Origin: JBBIRG01 sp964410965
GTDB taxonomy: Bacteria; CLD3; SB21; JBBIRG01
DNA length: 64,000 nt
Assembly (NCBI GenBank): GCA_964410965.1
Contig: CAYPIY010000008.1
Coordinates: forward strand, 186,001 to 250,000
Direction of reading: 5' to 3'
Both the position numbers and the translations under genes were made by a program. Of the stretch, positions 55,190 to 62,768 are shown in pieces. The first letter of the stretch is position 1. Each line of letters opens with the position of its first letter. The notes beneath the pieces were generated by a model, which did not search any database, was not told the DNA's origin, and saw only the letters and a program-made list of their open reading frames with translations.

Positions 55190-56124
55190 CACCCTCTCGG
55201 ATGATATGTTCTGTGTACCTCTTTGAGGTATTCGCGGTCGATATGGGTATAAATCTGAGTGGTTGAAATATCTGCGTGTCCGAGCAGTTCCTGCACCACG
55301 CGAAGATCGGCGCCGCCCTCCAGTAAATGCGTCGCGAAGGAATGGCGGAAGGTGTGGGGGGTGACTTCCTTTTCGATTCCCGCCATCGCGACATATTTTT
55401 TAAGGATTTTCCAGAATCCCATGCGCGACATCTTCCTTCCGTTTGCATTGAGAAACAGTTCATCGGCGGAGGAACCGGACCGGATCAGCTGAGGACGCGC
55501 TTTTTCAAGGTAATGGGCGGCCCATTCCAGCGCGATCTTCCCGACCGGTACGATCCGTTCCTTCGAACCTTTCCCGAATACCCGGACGATTTCAGCGTCC
55601 TGCATGAGCTGGTTCGTTTTCATCGACAGCAGTTCCGATATCCGGAGCCCGCAGGCATACAGGAGTTCCGTCATCGCGCGGTCCCGGATTCCGAGAAAGG
55701 TCAGCGTATCCGGCTGTTCCAGGACCCTGGCCACTTCATCCGCGGTCAGCACCGCCGGAAGCGTTTTCGGAAGCTTGGGCATTTCGAAATGTTCCGCGGG
55801 ATCCGTTTCCATGATTTCCTCGTTGATCAGAAATTTGTGAAAAGTGCGGACCGCAGACAGGTTCCTGGCGATGCTTTTCGCTTCCAGTCCCAGCGCGTCG
55901 AGCTGCTGAACAAATTCCGATACATGCCGTGAATTCACATCCGTCATGCCCTGACAGCCGTGCCGGGTCAGGTACGCAGCGTACCTTTCGATATCGTGAC
56001 GGTAGGCGTCGATCGTATTACCGGAAAGATTCTTTTCTACGGATAAATGATCTAGGAATTGTTCGACGAGATGATTCAAGAACTGCGAATGAGGGTTACA
56101 ATCGGGTGACCGCAAAGTAAGCAT
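55189..56124 (-). CDS. xerD: XerC/XerD-type tyrosine recombinase
   Basis: A 311-residue site-specific recombinase. An N-terminal SAM-like DNA-binding domain (about residues 17-103) is followed by the catalytic domain with the complete R-K-H-R-H-Y set: Arg161 in CGLRISELL, Lys185 in GKGSKER, His257 and Arg260 in HTFRHSF, His283 in LGHADI and Tyr292 in IYTHID. The length, a little above the 298 of XerD, fits chromosome-dimer resolution recombinases. XerD is more likely than an integrase because it sits in a metabolic operon with no mobile-element features, but XerC or a sole XerH/XerS type is possible. No strong ribosome-binding site precedes ATG 56124. Confidence 0.88.
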   Translation of the reverse strand: MLTLRSPDCNPHSQFLNHLVEQFLDHLSVEKNLSGNTIDAYRHDIERYAAYLTRHGCQGMTDVNSRHVSEFVQQLDALGLEAKSIARNLSAVRTFHKFLINEEIMETDPAEHFEMPKLPKTLPAVLTADEVARVLEQPDTLTFLGIRDRAMTELLYACGLRISELLSMKTNQLMQDAEIVRVFGKGSKERIVPVGKIALEWAAHYLEKARPQLIRSGSSADELFLNANGRKMSRMGFWKILKKYVAMAGIEKEVTPHTFRHSFATHLLEGGADLRVVQELLGHADISTTQIYTHIDREYLKEVHRTYHPRG

Positions 56125-56176
56125 AACACAAACATAAAATTTCTGTCGGGCTCTGCGGTTAAAAAATTTTACACGA

Positions 56177-57295
56177 TTACGACGAAGCCGCTTTATTGTC
56201 GAAATAATTCGATCCGAAGCCGGACTGGTGAAGTTCCTGCAGCGCCTGATTCAGCAGGACGACGCGTTCGCGGTACGGCAGAAACACGCTCTTGAATCCG
56301 TTCACGATCAGGTTGCAGACATCATCGAACGTAAATTTAAATGTTTTCGCGGCGAGATACATCTCTTTCGTGACCGTTGTGGCAGACATCAGCCGGTTGT
56401 CGGTATTGAGGGTGACACGAAGGCCGAAATCGTAATAAATTCTCAGCGGATGCGACAGGAAATCCTTTACGGCTTTTGTTTGCACGTTGCTGGAGAGGCA
56501 TATTTCCAGCGGAATTCGGTGGTCGTTCACGTAATTCAGCAGATCCCCGTCCTCGATCAGCCGGGTGCCGTGGCCGATGCGGTGTGCTCCGCAGTCGTGG
56601 ATCGCCTGTTTGACGCTGTTCGGCCCGTACGCTTCGCCGGCGTGCGCTGTGGTGTTGATGTTGTTTTTCAGAATCAGTTCGAATGCCTCGCGGTGTTCTT
56701 TCGCGGGGTAACTGTCTTCCTGACCGGCGAGGTCGAACGCGAGCACTTTCTTATTCTTGTACGCGACGGTCAGTTCCGCCAGGCGCACCGACGTTTCCGG
56801 GCTGATGCTGCGCATGCCGCAGATGATGACGCCGGTTTTGATGTTATACTTCGCTTCGGCGCGGATCAGCCCCCGGATCACCGAATCGAGGATTTCCGTC
56901 ATCCGTTTGCCCTTGTTGATATGCAGGATCGGTGAGAACCGGACCTCGAGATAGCGCACGTTCTCTTTCGCGGCGTCTTCCGCGAGTTCATAAGCCACGC
57001 GCTCGATCGCGTACGGTTCCTGCATCACGGCGAGTGTCACCGCGAAACCTTTGAGATAGTCGCCCAGGTTTTTCGCCTTGTCGCCGACTTCAAGATGTTC
57101 GCGGAGCTTTTCCAGGTCGCTGAACGGCAGGTGTACTTTCTGTTCCTGGGCCAGTTCCAGCAGGGTTTCCACGCGGCAGCTCCCGTCGAGGTGGCAGTGC
57201 AGGTCGGTTTTCGGCAGTTTCCGGATGAGTTCCTCCGTGACTTCGATGGAATTGAGCTGCTGTTTCGATTGTTCGATATGATTGTTATCGCTCAT
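56177..57295 (-). CDS. add: adenosine deaminase
   Basis: A 372-residue TIM-barrel hydrolase converting adenosine (or deoxyadenosine) to inosine in purine salvage; the product would feed the hypoxanthine salvage by hpt near the window start. The zinc motif HCH is at residues 33-35 (KTDLHCHLDGS), with FDLAGQE, TAHAGEAYGP, HRIGHGTRL and the catalytic NTDNR segment all present. I chose ATG 57295 because AAAGGGA lies seven bases upstream; an in-frame ATG 24 bases earlier is less supported. It lies 42 bases after sucC and 52 bases before the recombinase. Confidence 0.95.
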   Translation of the reverse strand: MSDNNHIEQSKQQLNSIEVTEELIRKLPKTDLHCHLDGSCRVETLLELAQEQKVHLPFSDLEKLREHLEVGDKAKNLGDYLKGFAVTLAVMQEPYAIERVAYELAEDAAKENVRYLEVRFSPILHINKGKRMTEILDSVIRGLIRAEAKYNIKTGVIICGMRSISPETSVRLAELTVAYKNKKVLAFDLAGQEDSYPAKEHREAFELILKNNINTTAHAGEAYGPNSVKQAIHDCGAHRIGHGTRLIEDGDLLNYVNDHRIPLEICLSSNVQTKAVKDFLSHPLRIYYDFGLRVTLNTDNRLMSATTVTKEMYLAAKTFKFTFDDVCNLIVNGFKSVFLPYRERVVLLNQALQELHQSGFGSNYFDNKAASS

Positions 57296-57337
57296 GGCGA
57301 TCCCTTTCTTGGAATACAACGGAAATGTGATCCGGTT

Positions 57338-58558
57338 CTAAATTTTGATCTTCATCGATTCGACGACCATGGCTGCGGCTTCGTCTATGCTGGTGGCGAC
57401 TTTCATCGGGATGCCTGATTTTTTCAGGATTTCCTTGGCCTGTTCCGCGTTGGTGCCTTGCAGCCGGACGACAAGCGGAACGTGGATTTTGATGTTCTTT
57501 GCCGCCTGCACGACGCCGTTCGCGATTCGGTCGCACCGGACGATGCCGCCGAAAATATTGATGAGTATCGCGCGCACATTTTTGTCGGTCAGGATGATTT
57601 TAAATCCGTTCTCCACGGTAACCGGGTTTGCCCCGCCGCCGACATCGAGGAAATTCGCCGGTTCCGCTCCCGCGAGTTTGATGATGTCCATCGTGGCCAT
57701 CGCGAGCCCTGCGCCGTTGACCATGCAGCCGACGTTCCCGTTCAGTTTGACGTAATTCAGGTGATACTGCGCGGCCTGGACCTCCAGAGGGTCCTCTTCA
57801 TCCTTGTCGCGAAGCGTCTCGAGATCCGGGTGTCGGAACATCGCGTTATCGTCGAGGTTGATCTTGCAGTCCAGCGCTAAAATTTTATTGTCTTTGGTGA
57901 TCACCAGCGGATTGATCTCGAATATGGAAGCATCGGTCGCTTCGAAGGCTTTGGCCAGCAAAACCGAGAATTTGACGAACTGCTTCAGGATATCGCCTTC
58001 GAGTCCGAGTTTTATACCCATGCGGCTGGCCTGGAACGAGCGAAACCCGATTTTGGGGTCGATGGTTTCCCTGATGATTTTTTCCGGGTGTTCCGCGGCG
58101 ACTTTCTCGATTTCCACGCCGCCTTCGGTGGAGGCCATGACGACGTAACGGGACTGGGCACGGTCGAGCACGATGCCGAGATACAGTTCTTTAGCGACGT
58201 CCACGCCTTCATTGATATAAACTTTCTTGATCAGCTTACCGCTCTGTCCGGTCTGGTGCGTGACGAGAATGTTGCCGAGCATTTTATCGGCGTATTCTTT
58301 CACTTTTTCGATATCGGTGGTGGATTTCACGCCGCCGTGGAGTATGACTTCGTTGGTGGCATCGCAGTCGTAGATGGTGCCTTTGCCGCGGCCTCCGGCG
58401 TGGATCTGCGCTTTCACGACCCAGCATTTCGCTCCGAGTTCTTTCAGCCTGTGAGCCGCGGTGACCGCTTCGGGAACGGTGGAAGCCGGAATGCCGTTCG
58501 GGACGGGAACGCCGAATTGTTTCAGGATTTCTTTTGCCTGGTATTCATGCAGATTCAT
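57338..58558 (-). CDS. sucC: succinyl-CoA ligase, beta subunit
   Basis: A 406-residue ADP-forming succinate-CoA ligase beta subunit of the TCA cycle. It has the N-terminal MNLHEYQAKEILKQFGVPVP, an ATP-grasp domain (HAGGRGKGTIYD), the metal site in FEINPLVI and the C-terminal ligase-CoA domain (GGGANPVTVENGF ... NIFGGIVRCDRIANGV). The enzyme needs an alpha subunit (SucD), which is not encoded next to it or anywhere else in this window. ATG 58558 has GGAGG about eight to ten bases upstream; an in-frame ATG 15 bases earlier precedes that site. First gene of the sucC-add-xerD unit. Confidence 0.96.
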   Translation of the reverse strand: MNLHEYQAKEILKQFGVPVPNGIPASTVPEAVTAAHRLKELGAKCWVVKAQIHAGGRGKGTIYDCDATNEVILHGGVKSTTDIEKVKEYADKMLGNILVTHQTGQSGKLIKKVYINEGVDVAKELYLGIVLDRAQSRYVVMASTEGGVEIEKVAAEHPEKIIRETIDPKIGFRSFQASRMGIKLGLEGDILKQFVKFSVLLAKAFEATDASIFEINPLVITKDNKILALDCKINLDDNAMFRHPDLETLRDKDEEDPLEVQAAQYHLNYVKLNGNVGCMVNGAGLAMATMDIIKLAGAEPANFLDVGGGANPVTVENGFKIILTDKNVRAILINIFGGIVRCDRIANGVVQAAKNIKIHVPLVVRLQGTNAEQAKEILKKSGIPMKVATSIDEAAAMVVESMKIKI

Positions 58559-58642
58559 GATAAGATCCTCCAAGTCATAGCGTATGGGTCGTTCGGAATA
58601 TGGTTATCAACAGGTACACGTCTCCAAAGTAACAATGGGCGC

Positions 58643-58671
58643 AATATATAATATAAAAAATCATTTTTCAA
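58643..58671 (-). promoter_or_regulatory. sigma70-type promoter of the sucC-add-xerD unit
   Basis: On the minus strand TTGAAA (58666-58671), 17 bases, TATATT (58643-58648), leaving a leader of about 80 bases before the sucC ATG. Confidence 0.7.
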
Positions 58672-58770
58672 ATGTTTTGTTGAAAATATTTATGTACGGG
58701 AACCAGGGGAATTGGCTGATCGATAAACAAAACCGGACTCAAAGCTCTTTTAATTATACTCTTCTATTTC

Positions 58771-58870
58771 TGTACTCTGTGTCCCTCCGTGAACCTCTGT
58801 GAAACTCCGTGTAAGTTTTTTTTCACAGAGTGACACGGAGTAATCAGCACAGAGATACACAGAAAAACGC
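58771..58870. repeat. dispersed CTCTGTG/CCGTGT repeat element
   Basis: Alternating pieces of the type TCCGTGAACCTCTGTG, with inverted arms ACTCCGTGT (58804-58812) and ACACGGAGT (58833-58841) able to form a hairpin. It resembles the tandem element near the assembly gap in its base pattern but is not the same unit. Confidence 0.7.
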
Positions 58871-58942
58871 TAATAATTATAATATAAAATTCCTTCGTGC
58901 CTTTGTGTCTTTGTGGCAAAAAAAAAAAAAAACGTAAAAAAA

Positions 58943-58990
58943 GGTCAAATACTTGACCCTCTTGACGCTCAAAAGATCAAAATATTGACC
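58943..58990. promoter_or_regulatory. paired palindromes upstream of the fibre-like gene
   Basis: GGTCAA-ATAC-TTGACC (58943-58958, perfect) and GATCAA-AATA-TTGACC (58975-58990, one mismatch), start-to-start 32 bases. The same pair with the same spacing recurs at 62586-62633. Confidence 0.75.
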
Positions 58991-59042
58991 TTTCATAACA
59001 CAGCATTTTTTATAACCAATTAATTTATATTGACATACTCAA

Positions 59043-59059
59043 TTGGCACAGTGTTTGTA
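59043..59059 (+). promoter_or_regulatory. sigma54-like promoter element
   Basis: TTGGCACAGTGTTTGTA keeps the -24 TGGCAC and the TTG of the -12 box with the correct GG-N10-G spacing (GG at 59045-59046, G at 59057), but the -12 C is T. A similar element, TTGGCATTGTATTTGAT, lies behind the second palindrome pair. A sigma70 -35-like TTGACA at 59030 has no well-spaced -10. Confidence 0.4.
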
Positions 59060-59213
59060 ATATATTATTTGCATGAACATAAACTAACTGAACTTTAAAC
59101 AAAGGTGTTTGGATAAAAAAGAAAGGAGAAATTAAACGACAAATCAGACACTAAAATGAAATTGAAATTTAAAACTAAACTAAACAAGAAAAACTAAAAA
59201 AGGAAAAAAGAAA

Positions 59214-60311
59214 ATGAAAACGTTAGCATCTTTCGCTTTATTTTTAGCAATAATGAGTGGATTTACTTTTAATCTGTATCCTCAAGTCGGTCAGGATGAT
59301 CCTGATGTAATTTCCGGCTGGGGTCAGTCCGGTTACTTATCTAAGTTTACCGGTCCTTATAGCATTGTTTCATCGGGCTTGTATCAGGCGTCAAATAATA
59401 ATTTTGGAATTGGTACCACAATTCCCGGTTACAAACTTCATGTTAACGGAACATTTAACGCCAATTCCATTTACCAGAATGGCACACCGATTGTCAGCAG
59501 CCAGTGGACTACGGCTAGCGGCAATATTTATTTTAACACAGGAAATGTTGGTATTGGAACGACAACGATCAGTGAAAAACTGCACGTCGCGGGTAATATC
59601 CAGTCCTCAGCAAATGACGCTAACCATTCATTTGCACTGATGAACACAACCAATAATAAAGCATGGAGAATGATCCAATTAAACAGCACCGACAGTCAAT
59701 CCCCGAACGGATTATTATTCGAACATCAGACTGCACCCGGTAGTGTTATTCGGTATATGTCTTTATCCCAATGGGGTAATCTTGGAATCAGCAATAATTT
59801 GACGATTGATCTTACCAGCAAAACCAGTTCTGCGGGCAGGGACGCTCTTATCATTAACGCAAGTGCCGATAATACCGCAGCTTCATTTATTACCAATAAA
59901 CCCGGATTCTATTTCTGGAGCAGCGAAGGTCATAGCGCTGATATCAGTGCTCGCAACATATTTTTGGACGGTTCGATGGGTATAGGAACTTCATCTGTAG
60001 GAAGCTTCAAATTAGCCGTCGAAGGCAAAATCGGTGCACGGGAAATCGTCGTTCAAACCGGTGCCTGGGCAGATTTCGTATTCGAAAACAACTACAAACT
60101 CATGCCGCTGAATGAACTGGAAAAATCAATCAAAGCGAACAAACACCTGCCCGGCATTCCTACTGAAAAAGAAGTGCTCGCTAACGGCGTCAGCCTCGGC
60201 GAAATGCAGGCCAAACTCCTCCAGAAAGTCGAAGAATTAACCTTGTATGTGATTGATCTGAAGAAAGAAAATGATCAACTGAAGAAACAAATGGATCAGT
60301 TAACCAAGTAA
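59214..60311 (+). CDS. secreted fibre-like protein with C-terminal coiled coil
   Basis: A 365-residue protein with a signal peptide (MKTLASFALFLAIMSGFTFN). The body carries several copies of the motif GIGTTxPxxKLHVxG (near residues 63, 118 and 255), a pattern frequent in FCB 'tail-fibre-like' secreted proteins. The end has the conserved segment SWADFVF-like AWADFVFENNYKLMPLNELE, then GEMQAKLLQKVEELTLYVID and a heptad-rich coiled coil (to the C-terminus) suggesting trimerisation. No T9SS sorting domain is present, so its export route is unclear. The function is probably structural at the cell surface. AAAGGA-like bases precede the ATG, and the next gene follows after 35 bases, making a bicistronic unit. 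Confidence 0.8.
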   Translation: MKTLASFALFLAIMSGFTFNLYPQVGQDDPDVISGWGQSGYLSKFTGPYSIVSSGLYQASNNNFGIGTTIPGYKLHVNGTFNANSIYQNGTPIVSSQWTTASGNIYFNTGNVGIGTTTISEKLHVAGNIQSSANDANHSFALMNTTNNKAWRMIQLNSTDSQSPNGLLFEHQTAPGSVIRYMSLSQWGNLGISNNLTIDLTSKTSSAGRDALIINASADNTAASFITNKPGFYFWSSEGHSADISARNIFLDGSMGIGTSSVGSFKLAVEGKIGAREIVVQTGAWADFVFENNYKLMPLNELEKSIKANKHLPGIPTEKEVLANGVSLGEMQAKLLQKVEELTLYVIDLKKENDQLKKQMDQLTK

Positions 60312-60346
60312 CAATCACAAAACAAAAGTTGATTTTGGAGAAAACA

Positions 60347-62494
60347 ATGAAAACAAAAATCATAAACACGCTGATGATGTGGTTGCTTATGATACCGCTT
60401 TCGGGGATTTTTGGGATAACCTTCGGACAAAAAGGCAAGATTCATAAAGAATCCACACATAACGCGGAAATGAATGTACTGGATATGAACAATATCCCGG
60501 TGGAAAATGTAAAAGTTTCGCTTACAATTTATAAATTCAATGATGACTCTGTAGCGGATTTCGAGAAAATCTATGGTTTTACAGATAGAAGCGGGTATTG
60601 CCGGTTGGATTTGGCTGCAGAGAGTTATATTCCTAATGATACTCAATCGGTCTTCATGATCTCACGTGTTGAGGATTCGGTCTATTGTGCAGTAGCTAAC
60701 GCTGGTGATACGACTTATTCCAGCCAGTCCCTGCAAAGTAATTTTCAGGTGATGTCAAAGGAAGAATATTTAAAAATTGAATCAACCAAAGAAAATGTAT
60801 TCACTGAAAGTACAAATCACCGTGTCATTATCACCGTTAAAGACCAATCGGACAATGTGCTTAACGGGGTTGAAGTTAAATTACGATTAATACATGCGCC
60901 TGACTGGCTTGAATGTTCCGGAAACTCCTATTATAAAGAAATTACCGGTACAACCTCCCCGACAGGTATATGCACATTGAATTTGAGTGCCAATTGGTAT
61001 GTAATTTCTGGCGGAAGTTTCGGCCATCCTACCATTTATTATCCGCATATTCTGCAAATCAGTGTACCCGATAACCGCTATTATAAAGCAAGCGGAACTA
61101 CCAAGTTTACATTGCAACAGGGAGGGGGTACTAATGTTTCGACTACTATAAAAGTTGCAAATCCGGTTTTAATCTTACGTGTGAACAATCAACTGAAAAA
61201 CATTCTTCCATTAAACGCTAAGAATTATTTTTCAAGTACATCCATCATGAACAGCCTTCAAAACCAGGCCAAGGAAAAGATAGAAACCCAAATTAATCAA
61301 ATTGGCGAAATTGGACCTTATGATCCGATGTGCGCAAAATTTACGTTTGAAAGTGACTATTCTTCACTGAACTTCAATTTTTTAAGCAGCGGCGTTATGA
61401 ATTGCGGTGCGTATTTGCCTAATACCAAGACCAAATTTTTAATGCATGCTGATGAATGTTACATACCGGATTTTTATGTAAAGGTATATATTGACGATCC
61501 GAATGTTACAGCCAGTTATAACTTCAATGATAACACATATTCTGCAAATGTGAGTTTGGTCGTTGATCATGTGGATATTGATTTTGGATGGGATATATTG
61601 GACATATTGTTAGGACCAATTATAATTTTCATCGAGAGTATATTACAAGATATTCATGTATCATTTAATAGCGACGGACAAATCATTACGGATTCTTATG
61701 CCTCTATTACACAAAAACTATTTAATGATATTTTCCCTGTTTCAATCTCAGGCGATGATTATTTAAACAGTATTATCAACCAGACCAAATGGTTGTTTTC
61801 TGATATCTCAGTTAACACTCTTATAAATATTAGAAGCGGGAATATTTTATGTGACATATCTTATAATAAAGATAAAGAAATCGTTGGACCCGTTTCAGGA
61901 AAAGTAAAAGCATTAAATACTATTCAATCCCTGGAAAATCAGGCTACTACTGTTTCTTCCGGCCAATCACTGAATCTGGCGGCTATGAACAGAATAACTC
62001 TTAAGCCCGGTTTTCACGCAGCCTCGGGCAGTTCTTTACTCGCAACCTGCGATATAGACACTTGGCCTGGTTTTATGCCTGTATATAATGGCGGAAACAC
62101 AGCAAATTTGAACAAAACAGTTCAAAAAACCATCCCGGCAAATGGCACTAATGAAAAGATAAATGAGGAAAATCAATTCAGTAAAACTCAAGTTGAGGAT
62201 ATTTCAAAACCCTTGAGTTTTTCCTTATCCCAGAACTATCCCAATCCCTTCAACCCGACGACAACCATCAAATACGCTCTGAAGGAAGACGTGAAGGTCA
62301 GCCTGAAAATCTACAACGCTCTCGGTCAGGAAGTGCGCACTTTGGTGAATGAACACCAGAACGCTGGATTCAGGGAAATTATGTGGGACGGAAAGAACAA
62401 TAAGGGCTCGGCCGTGCCGTCCGGAGTTTATATCTATCGCCTCGTAGCGGGCAGCAATTTCGTAAAGTCGAATAAAATGATGCTGATGAAGTAG
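60347..62494 (+). CDS. T9SS cargo protein with sorting domain
   Basis: A 715-residue secreted protein: signal peptide (hydrophobic MMWLLMIPLSGIFGI, cleaved near FGQ), two Ig-like/carboxypeptidase-regulatory-like domains early on ('NIPVENVKVSLTIYKF' and 'SDNVLNGVEVKLRLI' openings), a unique middle region rich in aromatic and asparagine residues, the segment NRITLKPGFHAASGSSLLA (a '3-coathanger stack' signature), and a C-terminal T9SS sorting domain in the last 95 residues (NYPNPFNPTTTIKYAL ... PSGVYIYRLV). It should be exported by T9SS and processed by the PorU-like sortase. ATG 60347 has GGAG six bases upstream; TTG 60329 lies before that site. Base composition is AT-richer than in the housekeeping half of the window. 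Confidence 0.88.
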   Translation: MKTKIINTLMMWLLMIPLSGIFGITFGQKGKIHKESTHNAEMNVLDMNNIPVENVKVSLTIYKFNDDSVADFEKIYGFTDRSGYCRLDLAAESYIPNDTQSVFMISRVEDSVYCAVANAGDTTYSSQSLQSNFQVMSKEEYLKIESTKENVFTESTNHRVIITVKDQSDNVLNGVEVKLRLIHAPDWLECSGNSYYKEITGTTSPTGICTLNLSANWYVISGGSFGHPTIYYPHILQISVPDNRYYKASGTTKFTLQQGGGTNVSTTIKVANPVLILRVNNQLKNILPLNAKNYFSSTSIMNSLQNQAKEKIETQINQIGEIGPYDPMCAKFTFESDYSSLNFNFLSSGVMNCGAYLPNTKTKFLMHADECYIPDFYVKVYIDDPNVTASYNFNDNTYSANVSLVVDHVDIDFGWDILDILLGPIIIFIESILQDIHVSFNSDGQIITDSYASITQKLFNDIFPVSISGDDYLNSIINQTKWLFSDISVNTLINIRSGNILCDISYNKDKEIVGPVSGKVKALNTIQSLENQATTVSSGQSLNLAAMNRITLKPGFHAASGSSLLATCDIDTWPGFMPVYNGGNTANLNKTVQKTIPANGTNEKINEENQFSKTQVEDISKPLSFSLSQNYPNPFNPTTTIKYALKEDVKVSLKIYNALGQEVRTLVNEHQNAGFREIMWDGKNNKGSAVPSGVYIYRLVAGSNFVKSNKMMLMK

Positions 62495-62522
62495 CTTAGA
62501 GCAGGAAGTAGAATCGTGGTTA

Positions 62523-62557
62523 TAAAAGCCGTTCCCGAAAGGGGGCGGCTTTTTTTA
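62523..62557 (+). terminator. terminator of the fibre/cargo unit
   Basis: Stem AAAGCCG-CCC / GGG-CGGCTTT with a GAAA loop and small internal mismatches, then a run of T (TTTTTTTATTTTT). It lies about 30 bases after the stop codon. Confidence 0.85.
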
Positions 62558-62585
62558 TTTTTACCATACCAATGCTCTTTACAAA

Positions 62586-62633
62586 GTTCAAATATTTGAC
62601 CTCATTAACCTTAAAAAGGTCAATTTTTTGACC
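62586..62633. promoter_or_regulatory. paired palindromes upstream of the 88-residue-repeat gene
   Basis: GTTCAA-ATAT-TTGACC (62586-62601, one mismatch) and GGTCAA-TTTT-TTGACC (62618-62633, perfect), start-to-start 32 bases, the same arrangement as at 58943-58990. Confidence 0.75.
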
Positions 62634-62696
62634 TTCATGAAGATCACTGATAACAATAAGTATTTATTTGCATTACACATAAGCAGGTTTTCAGCT

Positions 62697-62713
62697 TTGG
62701 CATTGTATTTGAT
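62697..62713 (+). promoter_or_regulatory. sigma54-like promoter element, second copy
   Basis: TTGGCATTGTATTTGAT shares TTGGCA and a TTTG at the same spacing as the element at 59043 (GG at 62699-62700, G at 62711). The GG lies about 74 bases from the second palindrome centre, against about 63 in the first copy, one helical turn apart. The match to the full sigma54 consensus is weaker than in the first copy. Confidence 0.35.
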
Positions 62714-62768
62714 ATCATCAACATTAGCTAAAATCATTTTTTTAACCTAATGTAAAGGAAAAACACCA

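Larger units (their letters stand above)
58559..59213. other. 655-base intergenic region between divergent units
   Basis: It holds, from left to right, the sucC promoter, a cluster of 'CTCTGTG/CCGTGT' repeat elements (58771-58870), a long A-run (about 58919-58932), the palindrome pair and sigma54-like element described separately, and an A-rich leader with AAGGAG at 59122 and a tiny 13-codon frame at 59156-59197. No larger gene is seen. Confidence 0.65.

Noticed and set aside
55189..56124. Mobile-element integrase with attachment site
   Set aside because: The recombinase sits in a metabolic operon with sucC and add, has XerD-like length and motifs, and no tRNA or direct-repeat att sites or phage genes are visible.
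59156..59197. 13-codon lysine-rich frame before the fibre-like gene, a possible leader peptide
   Set aside because: The AAGGAG at 59122 is too far upstream, and in such A-rich DNA a short Lys/Asn frame is expected by chance.
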